Source of the DNA: Elysia chlorotica
Taxonomy: Eukaryota > Mollusca > Gastropoda > Plakobranchidae
Assembly (NCBI GenBank): GCA_003991915.1
Contig: RQTK01000765.1
Coordinates: 34,903 to 98,902 of the forward strand
DNA length: 64,000 nt
Reading direction: 5' to 3'
Below, piece after piece: positions 57,801 through 64,000 of the stretch. The notes beneath the pieces are model-generated. The model searched no databases. It saw nothing but the letters and a program-made list of their open reading frames with translations, and had not been told where the DNA came from. Position numbers and translations under genes: made by a program. Every line of letters begins with the position of its first letter. Position 1 is the stretch's first letter.

Positions 57801-58712
57801 GGTTACGCATCCCCAAGTTTTTCAAAGACAATACTCATTGATCTATCTGAAGTCTCTACTATGCTAGTAAACAAAAAAAAAAGCTAACAATGTACATGTT
57901 ATGTTCCCGATTCAGGTTGCTACTGATAGAATGGGATCTTGGATTGACAGAAAAAACGTTGAGGTTTAAGTATAAGATAAGCTTTTCTTAATTAGGTTTA
58001 CTCAGTGTTTACACAAAGTTTTGGTAAGTTTTGATGCAAATAGGTTCATTTTTTTATTATGAGTTATTGCAAGTTTTTTACCATTTAATATTCTTTTAAA
58101 AAAATATTTATTATCTGATAACACTTTGCCAATTGTCGCACTCCAAATTTTGTGTTCTTGTTTTTTTTGGGGTTTTTTTGTTATTTTTTTTTCAGTTAAA
58201 AATTGTTGTTGCTTTATTTTCAATTACATAAGCTTATCATTGTCACTTCAAACTTCCATCACTCACTAGGTTCCATTTCTACCATGGTTGCCTATAGCAA
58301 GTGTGATGATCAACATTCATCTAATGTTAAAGCTCTCTAATGCCACTTGGATACGATTTGCTGTATGGATGCTAATTGGTGAGTAGAAAAGTGCACAATT
58401 ACATGTTTTCATTTATGTTTGCTTTCTGATAATTATTTGTACATTTGGTAATTATTGTTCTGTTTCATATCTTCTCAAATTTTTTTTTCTACCTACAGTG
58501 AAATGTGAAATTGAACATTATTTTTTCACTTTTTTTTTTACCCACCAGGTTTTATAATATACTTCACCTATGGCATAAGGCATGCTGGAGGTGCAAAGTC
58601 AAAGCATAACATTTCGATGCCTGCAATGCAAGAATATGAGGATAATGCAACATCTTCTATTGTTTCAGAAACATCCACGTTTTCTGAGAAAGACAATCTA
58701 ATACACAAATAA
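45510..58712 (+). CDS. SLC7A: Cationic amino acid transporter (SLC7, CAT type), 14 coding exons
   Basis: Fourteen exons carry the whole CAT fold in order: [13 protein letters not shown] in TM1, [60 protein letters not shown] followed by [26 protein letters not shown], and a C-terminal pair of TM segments. CATs import arginine, lysine and ornithine across the plasma membrane. Exon lengths are 115, 120 (inferred), 129, 156, 140, 115, 82, 141, 140, 103, 185, 167, 109 and 164; they sum to 1866 nt, 621 residues plus stop, close to mammalian CATs, and every junction phase fits. Anomalies: exon 1 is partly duplicated upstream, exon 2 lacks its donor in the + orientation because of a fold-back, and the exon 3 end is amplified. 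CAT-1 versus CAT-2 orthology is not decided. Confidence 0.93.
45664..45890. repeat. (TGTC)n and (CT)n microsatellites
   Basis: A short (CTA)n at 45664, TGTC units at about 45745-45793, and CT units at about 45797-45860. Open frames across it are artefacts of the repeat. Confidence 0.95.
46590..46756 (+). pseudogene. LINE ORF2 C-terminal scrap
   Basis: [20 protein letters not shown] then GRLEAFRKY, matching the RSRGRPR..W.DDI segment near the end of many LINE ORF2 proteins. About 50 residues survive, with no RT core. Confidence 0.5.
47218..47470 (+). mobile_element. tRNA-derived SINE, copy C (best preserved)
   Basis: Box A TGGTCTAGGGG at 47227-47237 and box B AGTTCGAATCC at 47270-47280 with about 32 bases between them, then the shared body and a (CCAA)n tail at 47444-47470. 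Both polymerase III boxes look intact, so this copy could be transcribed. It lies in transporter intron 1, sense strand. Confidence 0.9.
47860..48400. repeat. Polypyrimidine tract (about 530 bases)
   Basis: Mostly C and T in irregular CTCC/TTCC words, ending in the exon 2 acceptor. A similar purine-rich stretch follows exon 2 at 48763-49065. Long frames here are low-complexity Pro/Ser/Leu runs, not genes. Confidence 0.9.
48407..48522 (+). CDS. SLC7A: Transporter coding exon 2, broken at its 3' end (residues 39-77)
   Basis: Encodes [38 protein letters not shown], equivalent to the glycine-rich TM1 and TM2 of CATs. Homology ends at 48522; the next bases (CTGTCTTTCTCT) are not coding and give no donor. 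The inverted copy at 48609-48677 continues as GCAATGGCGG then GTAAGAG, giving ASAMAG and a consensus donor in the correct phase. So the true exon end is present only in inverted orientation. Confidence 0.85.
48454..48677. repeat. Perfect 69-base inverted repeat (fold-back) within exon 2
   Basis: 48454-48522 equals the reverse complement of 48609-48677 at all 69 positions, with an 86-base spacer. The spacer is the reverse complement of what should be the start of intron 2, including the donor. Confidence 0.95.
48763..49065. repeat. Purine-rich GA/GGA tract in intron 2
   Basis: About 300 bases of GAGA/GGGA words, starting at a CTCTCTCTCAGAGAGAGAGA switch at about 48757-48776 where the strand asymmetry flips. 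Confidence 0.9.
49066..49399. other. End of intron 2
   Basis: AT-rich, no feature except the TTGTTGCCAG acceptor at 49390-49399. Confidence 0.7.
49400..49528 (+). CDS. SLC7A: Transporter coding exon 3 (residues 79-121)
   Basis: [41 protein letters not shown], phase 1 to phase 1, donor GTGAGT. The last 28 coding bases and the donor form the first unit of a tandem array. Confidence 0.92.
49501..49860 (+). repeat. 39-base minisatellite made from the exon 3 end and its splice donor
   Basis: About nine units begin TGGAATCTCATTTTGGAGTA and continue TGTTATTGGTGAGTTTACT. Units start near 49501, 49540, 49579, 49617, 49656, 49695, 49746, 49785 and 49822; unit 3 is 38 bases and unit 6 has an insertion. 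Nearly every unit keeps GGTGAGT or GGTAAGT, so the array offers a series of candidate donors. The first two units are 39 bases, which is in frame. Confidence 0.95.
49861..50104. other. Remainder of intron 3
   Basis: No feature seen; the acceptor is TTTATGCCAG at 50095-50104. Confidence 0.7.
50105..50260 (+). CDS. SLC7A: Transporter coding exon 4 (residues 122-173)
   Basis: [20 protein letters not shown] continuing to [16 protein letters not shown]; donor GTGAGT, phase 1. A.ARAWS..FD is the CAT extracellular-loop pattern after TM4. Confidence 0.92.
50261..51142. other. Intron 4
   Basis: AT-rich with an A/G-rich patch at 50840-51050. No coding sequence seen. The acceptor CCCCATTTAG ends at 51142. 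Confidence 0.75.
51143..51282 (+). CDS. SLC7A: Transporter coding exon 5 (residues 174-220)
   Basis: [42 protein letters not shown]; donor GTATTT, phase 0. GVKES....N..FT..N is a CAT hallmark. Confidence 0.92.
51283..51847. other. Intron 5
   Basis: T-rich, no feature; the acceptor CACCCTCCAG ends at 51847. Confidence 0.75.
51848..51962 (+). CDS. SLC7A: Transporter coding exon 6 (residues 221-258)
   Basis: [33 protein letters not shown]; donor GTAACA, phase 1. GGF.P.G..G...[20 protein letters not shown] is the most conserved CAT segment. Confidence 0.93.
51963..53080. other. Intron 6 with a tandem duplication
   Basis: No exon seen. About 160 bases beginning AGAAGTCAGTGTACATCTT near 52630 recur at 52808, extending through TTAAAATGGCAT. 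The acceptor ATCTTTGCAG ends at 53080. Confidence 0.75.
52628..52975 (+). repeat. Tandem duplication, unit about 178 bases, in intron 6
   Basis: Shared words in both copies: GAAGTCAGTGTACATCTT, GACCTATTCAT.GTGTGATG, and TTAGTTTCAAATCTTTTG. The copies are diverged with small indels. Confidence 0.85.
53081..53162 (+). CDS. SLC7A: Transporter coding exon 7 (residues 259-285)
   Basis: [28 protein letters not shown]; donor GTACCT, phase 2. GEE.KNPQ..IP..IV is the CAT signature loop. Confidence 0.93.
53163..53887. other. Intron 7
   Basis: AT-rich, no feature; the acceptor CCCTTGTTGCCAG ends at 53887. Confidence 0.75.
53888..54028 (+). CDS. SLC7A: Transporter coding exon 8 (residues 286-332)
   Basis: [46 protein letters not shown]; donor GTAGCC, phase 2. 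LT.M.PY..LD..APLP.AF...GW is CAT-typical. Confidence 0.92.
54029..54397. other. Intron 8
   Basis: AT-rich, nothing else seen; the acceptor TTTCTCTACCAG ends at 54397. Confidence 0.75.
54398..54537 (+). CDS. SLC7A: Transporter coding exon 9 (residues 333-379)
   Basis: [39 protein letters not shown]; donor GTACAG, phase 1. In vertebrate CAT-2 this loop is encoded by alternative exons that set substrate affinity; I see only one version here. Confidence 0.93.
54538..55229. other. Intron 9
   Basis: AT-rich, no second exon 9-like sequence recognised; the acceptor AAATTTTCAG ends at 55229. Confidence 0.7.
55230..55332 (+). CDS. SLC7A: Transporter coding exon 10 (residues 380-413)
   Basis: [34 protein letters not shown]; donor GTAAGT, phase 2. 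[16 protein letters not shown] is nearly invariant in CATs. Confidence 0.94.
55333..55893. other. Intron 10
   Basis: AT-rich, nothing else seen; the acceptor TTGCTCTTCTAG ends at 55893. Confidence 0.75.
55894..56078 (+). CDS. SLC7A: Transporter coding exon 11 (residues 414-475), cytoplasmic loop
   Basis: [20 protein letters not shown] through [16 protein letters not shown]; donor GTAAGT, phase 1. RY followed by a polar, poorly conserved loop and then a hydrophobic helix matches the large intracellular loop of CATs, here short. Confidence 0.88.
56079..57602. other. Intron 11
   Basis: AT-rich with T-runs; no coding or mobile sequence recognised. The acceptor ATCGTCCTCAG ends at 57602. At about 1.5 kb it is the second-largest intron, after intron 1. 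Confidence 0.75.
57603..57769 (+). CDS. SLC7A: Transporter coding exon 12 (residues 476-531)
   Basis: [43 protein letters not shown]; donor GTGAGA, phase 0. Two TM segments. Confidence 0.9.
57770..58269. other. Intron 12
   Basis: AT-rich, nothing seen; the acceptor CATCACTCACTAG ends at 58269. Confidence 0.75.
58270..58378 (+). CDS. SLC7A: Transporter coding exon 13 (residues 532-567)
   Basis: [36 protein letters not shown]; donor GTGAGT, phase 1. VP.LP.LP..S...N..LM..L...TW.RF..WM is the classic CAT C-terminal block. Confidence 0.94.
58549..58712 (+). CDS. SLC7A: Transporter coding exon 14 and stop (residues 568-621)
   Basis: [12 protein letters not shown] (last TM, with the family Y..YG..HS-like end) and a 40-residue polar cytoplasmic tail ending in LIHK and TAA at 58710-58712. 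The tail is Ser/Thr/Glu-rich ([15 protein letters not shown]). Confidence 0.92.
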
Positions 58713-59714
58713 GTTCAGAGGTAAATCTCGAGAAAAACCCTCTGGAAAAAAAACAAACATGCATTGATCACAAATGCTCTTTCTGTGGTTCAGATCTCTT
58801 TAATACATGTTCTTATTTATTTCATTATTGTTTCTTTCATCTTTTTAGCTTGTCAGCTTGGTAACTTGCACTAAGAAATATTTTTTTTTGTTTAAGCATT
58901 TTCATTTCAAAAAGTAAATATGTTTAGAGAGCTGTCGAATATGTGTACTGTAAAACAAGCATGCTACCGAAGACACTTAAATAGACATTCATCTTTCTGT
59001 CTTGCACTAACAACCTAACCATGGTGGCCTACTTATGATCAGGGTTTTGTTAAACCTACCCAGATTGCAACGTTTAACATTTTGACATCATGCTGCGCAC
59101 ATGTTGAGCACATTGGTATTTGCTTACCCAAGCACTTCTTTGCATCTATCTGCACCGCATACTTTTCAAAATTATAAATATCAAAGCTCTGATATTGGTA
59201 GAATTTCCAAGAATACTCCAAAATAGTGCATATGCTAGGAATATGTCCAGAACATGTGATGTGAAAAGGTTAAGTGTGTTAAATGCTTTGCATCTTATAG
59301 TTGAGAACATGGATTGCAGATTATATTGATAAAATAATAAGTATTGGACTTAAGCAACATCAATTTAATTTGGAAGTTGATCTTCATCCAGTTTAATAGA
59401 TTCATTTATGATGGGTCTTTTTAATTTCTTTGACTTTTGATGAGAAGGATTTTTAATATTTATTTTAAGACAAAAAAAACAAAAGAAAAGAAGCAACCTC
59501 CCAGCATAGATTGAAATGCTATCTTGGAATGGAAATGTTGGAATGTTAGAACATTTACTTTGCCTTATGATGCCTCCTAAACTTGAGTTTATGTAAAAAT
59601 TATTATGCAAGAAATTATTTTAGTAAAATTATGTGACACTGTTCTCTTTGTAGTCAATCGTGTATGCCCTTGTTTAGTATATAAATATTTTGGCATGTAC
59701 ACAATATTGGAGTT

Positions 59715-59960
59715 GTTGAATTGGTTTTAACGTCCATGGTCAGCATTATATAGGCATTGTGGACGAGAATCAAGACTGATGTCTGACAATTTTATGTGCT
59801 GCCACACACAAGACAGGATGGGGATACCATGACTCCTGTCTCAGCCAGTCACATTAAAGTGACACTAACCCAACCATGAGGGGGCAAAGTCGCCACGGCT
59901 GGAACCACAGATCGCATGAGTTGGAAGCAGATGTTCTACACCAGGGCTACCACGCCCCCC
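59715..59960 (-). mobile_element. tRNA-derived SINE, copy D (diverged)
   Basis: Same order as the other copies (TTGGTTTTAACGTCCA tail side, GTGCTGCCACACACAAGACAG body, GGGGGGCGTGGTAGCCCTGG head on the - strand), with an insertion near 59880-59900 and changed box B. The oldest-looking of the four copies; it may lie in the transporter 3' UTR. Confidence 0.8.
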
Positions 59961-60812
59961 TACGCAGTGTTGGAGATTTTCCTTGCCATTTTTATGGCTG
60001 TAATATTCAGACAGCAGTTAATAAAAACAGCTGCTTCTTTGATATAAATTAGTTTTATCATGACTTTGGTGCAGAACTGTTTTCTTCAATTATATTGTTG
60101 TTTTCGAATGTTTGATTAAAATGGTTCTAAGCCGATGACTTGTGTTAATTGCAGATTAAACATGTGATATACATCATTTCTTAGTACCAATCATAATTTT
60201 ATAAAATCACTTGCATAATTTAAAAAAAAAAAATTATCTTCTTAAAATAGATATATTATTATCTGGTGATTTTTATGTGCAATATAATGTTTTTTCCAAT
60301 GACTTTTTGTATGAAAAATACATTTCTCCCACATTTAAGTTATATTGAGTTGGTTATAAATTAAACATCTATGACAAATGCATAATAATTTTATCAAACA
60401 AATCACAGGTTCCTTCAAAGCTCTTTTAGATTGGAATATGATAAAAACTCAAAGTGTCTTTGTATATATATATATATATAAACATATATAAAATTGCGCC
60501 TGTATTATGTCTTTGAATTTATTTTATTGTCGAAAAAAAAATCTTTTTTTTGTTTTTTTGTTTTGTTTTTTAAAGAAATACATCTGATGCTTCTTGTGAA
60601 AATCAGGACTTTCACATTGTGTGAGCCATATGAATTGGTTGTTTTTGACAATGATGAATTAGGATGATGTGCTTAGCCAGATTCAAGGTGGCTTCATTTG
60701 AATTTTTAAAGTTTTCACTTTTTTTTCAATGTGAACCAGTGAAAATTTTGATCTTATCTGTTTTCACCATCAATTCTATGTTTATGTAAGCAAATACCTT
60801 AATATTTTTTAA

Positions 60813-60990
60813 AATTTTACTATGGGGAAAATCTACTTGTTTTTTGTTGTTGTTGTTGCTTGTTTTATTTTTTGTTTGTACGTTTGTTTGTTTAAATTTT
60901 TTTAAATTTTACTATGGAGAAGATCTTAATGTTTTTTGTTGTTGCTTGTTTTATTTTTTTGTTTGTACGTTTGTTTGTTTGTTTTGTTTT
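60813..60990 (+). repeat. Two tandem copies of about 95 bases, TTG-rich
   Basis: ATTTTACTATGG.GAA.ATC, then TTTTTTGTTGTTG and GCTTGTTTTATTTTTTGTTT, GTACGTTTGTTTGTTT occur twice, starting near 60814 and 60907. Confidence 0.85.
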
Positions 60991-63900
60991 GTTTTGTTTT
61001 TTGGGGGGAAAGGGGGAGGGGGACGTGAATCAAGTGCAGAAATTTGTTGAGAACTAGTCTAGTGCCTTCAGAAGTTATTGATCGTATGTTACAAATCTGA
61101 ATTTTTACAGTACTTAAATAAAAAAACAACTTAATCAGACCCTTTTCTTCGAATTTTATTGACAACCAATGTGCCTGCCTGCCCTGCTTTCTTTTTATTT
61201 ATTGACCACCTTAATTATTTGTGGCTCTAAATTTAGTACGCCATATGACATGATATGTATAGATCTCTATGTCTTCTTTTAGTTTTTTTGCAGTTTAAAG
61301 AAAGCTGTTCCAATAATTTTAACTTTGTATCGCTCTGATATACTTACAAATCTCTTCACTTAACTGGTCAGTTTTTATGTCATGGTTTTTCCCTGTCGTT
61401 TTAATTTTTTAAAATCAAATGTTTACAAATTTGTATCTTTGTAGGCTATGCATTTAAAATTCATTCCTTCTCATGAAAAAAATGTAATATTGACTTCTTG
61501 ACTAGTCAGAAACAGACTATATCTAGAAAAAAAGAGTCGAGTTGTACATATAAATAAAAAAAAATGTTGTCTGCTTTGATAATTGTTGGGTTTTTTTTTA
61601 TCGGAGTAGTTTTTTTTTTTTTTAATATGCATGTAGGGTATTTAAACATTATATAAATCTAAAAAATTTTATTTATGCCTGTACACTTATAAACATCTTA
61701 TACCACATGTTACATTTTGTTAAATAGAGGCCTTTGATCTATGTCAATAAGTTGTGTACAATTTCAACATGCTTTTTTCTAATAAGTTTTTATGCAAGGC
61801 AATTACTGTGTCACATCTTACATTTTGTAGATTTGAGGTGATTAAAATATATAAATAAAATCCATGGAAAGTTTATAAGAATCAGGTTTTTAGGTTAATA
61901 GCTGAACTTGTCACAGTAAGCCTACTATTCCGACAATGCTCATGAAATTTTTAGTGTTTTTTTCAAAAATTCTTATCTTTTGATCCAATAAAGATTGATG
62001 AAAAGTATTCGCAAATTAACAAAGTCCAACTTTTATCTCTAAAACATGTGTATTTTACTGCTTACATATACACGATGTGACTACTGAGTTAAGGATTCTC
62101 AACAGCAAAATTGTTTTTGAAAACAGCTTCTTGACCCCGAAATACTAATGAAAAACATTTCATCAAAGGCATCCCTGAAGATGGGTAGGCTAAACATTAT
62201 AAAAAAGCCACCCACACCAGATAATGTGCAAAACTATGTGCATTGACATTGCTGAGTGAGAAAATGTTTGACAAATTAAAAAAAAAAATACCTTGCTGCC
62301 ATTCAAATGTTTAACCATTTAGGCCCTATATTAGTGCACTCCACCCAGTCAAAATTTTCAATTTATGTTTGAACAGTGAGTTTTAAGCTATTATAAAAAA
62401 AGCATTGCATTCAACAAACATTTTTAAGAAAAAGTGACTCAAAGGTAGATCTAATACTAGTTATACTAGTGATACAGGCAGTTTATTTCCAGTAGGCTTG
62501 CAAAGACTGAGAACAACACAGCTTAAAATTATTATTCTTTTCCCCTAGTTTCAAAATACAGATTTAATTCCTCTGGAATGATTTCCAAATACTAATATTT
62601 AGTGCAAACCCCAGCACTTTACAATTCTGTCAACTTTGCTCCTGATAGTTGGAGCTTAAAGAAGACACTCCCATTTCTCCTGCTTCAGATCCACGGGGAA
62701 CTGTTCTCTGATGTCTCAGCCAGTAGCTTGTCTACAAAAGTCTCTAGTTAATTACCTTTTTCGTTTAGAAATTTATTTTGCTTTACTAAAAATCTCTGCA
62801 AAACTGCACTTTCACCTAAAATTTAGTGTAGATACTACATAAAAAAAAACCAAACAATTAAAATAGTCTGTACATCAAGACTGATCATCGTATCGACTAG
62901 ATCCAAAAACGACTAATTTTGCTTGTTTCTAGCTTTAGAATCATCTGTCATTTTAATCTTGTCTAATGTTAATGCACGCATAATGAGTGTATTTGTATGC
63001 GTTGTGCTAATAGATCTTTGCATTGATCTGACACCTTTCACTTCGACATGATGAATAAAACTAACCTTTGGATAATGTCTTTTATAATATTTTCAAAAAA
63101 TACCCTATAATAGTGCACCTGCAACAAGTTGGTCTTGAGTCATACAGATTGAAACCGTTCATAAAAATATGTCTTTTTTTATTGAAAGTAATCATGGCTA
63201 ATTTACTCCAGTCTGTAATTGAACATGTGCAATTATAGATATTCCTAAATGCATGACTATTTAATTTTGTTACAAGGTGTCATGAAAAATGTTTGTCTAT
63301 GAATTATCTTTTTCTTAGCATGTGCCAAATGGGTATTAAATATTAAATGAAAGGCTGATTTGTTATATAACATTTTCCCTATGTTCCGTATTTCAATTAA
63401 AAAATATGTTACACATTTTTTTGTAAAACTGTTATAATTGAATCCAAACTTATTATTGTTGTGTTCCCTTGAATTTAAATTAAATAAAAGAAAGTAAAAA
63501 AAATTGTGTCCCTTTTCCCAGCTATAATCATAAATTATCATGTTTGATTTTGTTTGATTCAACTTCAAATATAATAATTATGTACTTTCCTCAAATGAAT
63601 CAATATTATATTTAAAACTCCAACAACAACAACAACAACAAACAAACAGAAACACAAAAGAATCATTTAAGCTGTGTTGATGTATACAACTCATCATTTA
63701 AGATGGTTTTAATTTATTAGATATAAAATCAATGCTTGTTGAATCAAAGAAATCAAATTTATTGAGAGAAAATATTTTTTTTACTTTGAATGTATGAATG
63801 TATTCATTGCTGAACAATCACATTGCTGTGTTTAAAATAGGTGTATATTGTTTGGAATGAAATAAAAAATTACATTATTAGATTAGTATGTTGAAAATGT

Positions 63901-64000
63901 ATATAACAGTGAATCATGCAAGAAAATGTACAATCAACTTATAAAGAGGGTATTTATAATAGCAGGAATTATTGAAATGGTTTGACTGTAAAATTGTAGT

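Larger units (their letters stand above)
58713..64000 (+). other. 3' UTR and downstream flank
   Basis: About 5.3 kb with no coding sequence recognised. AATAAA occurs near 61855 and 61987, and again near 63483 and 63863, so the poly(A) site cannot be fixed. The region includes a SINE (59715-59960), a (TA)n at about 60467-60480 and a T/G-rich tandem repeat (60813-60990). Confidence 0.5.

Overview
The window is eukaryotic nuclear DNA: AT-rich, with exon/intron genes, long interspersed repeats and one 900-base assembly gap (8684-9583). The mix of LINEs, a tRNA-derived SINE with a (CCAA)n tail, a Ty3/gypsy element with an unusual domain order and a cationic amino acid transporter with animal intron phases points to an invertebrate animal. 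A mollusc, perhaps a gastropod, is my best guess; the species cannot be read from the sequence.

Two host genes can be supported. (1) On the + strand, 45510-58712, is an SLC7-family cationic amino acid transporter (CAT type). I place 14 coding exons whose phases agree at every junction and sum to 621 codons plus stop, about the usual CAT length, provided exon 2 is completed from its own inverted copy. (2) On the - strand are two exons of a folate-receptor-family gene: 32928-33063 (central Cys/Trp-rich block) and 13259-13486 (C-terminal WFD...NPNEPVAR block plus hydrophobic tail). They lie about 19.4 kb apart, with LINE relics, microsatellites and an LTR retrotransposon between them. A small zinc-finger-like N-terminal exon at 35264-35413 may be a third gene.

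Layout. 1-2.2 kb: PIF/Harbinger-like scraps (MADF and transposase pieces), a LINE RT scrap and tandem perfect palindromes. 2.2-10 kb: simple repeats, a SINE, inverted duplications, a Tc1/mariner-like pair of ends and the gap. 10.0-12.95 kb: a pogo/Tigger-like transposon with TIRs and a decayed transposase. 13.3-33.1 kb: the folate-receptor locus, whose intron holds a MADF-carrying TIR element, two LINE relics on the - strand, a 250-base (TAG)n tract, a LINE 3' end, and an LTR element with an intact 1032-residue ORF in the order integrase, reverse transcriptase, RNase H. 35-43.5 kb: a SINE, a Tx1/L1-like LINE broken by another LINE's 3' end, and a second LINE with an internal deletion. 44.7-58.7 kb: the transporter. 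58.7-64 kb: AT-rich 3' flank with a SINE.

The most striking structures are in the first three transporter exons. Exon 1 with its upstream DNA is tandemly duplicated around a (TAC)n tract. Exon 2 is interrupted by a perfect 69-base inverted copy of itself that carries the only proper splice donor. The end of exon 3 with its splice donor has become a 39-base minisatellite of about nine copies, each repeating a donor-like site. Any of these may be a real regulatory or inactivating rearrangement; the exon 2 fold-back may instead be an assembly error.
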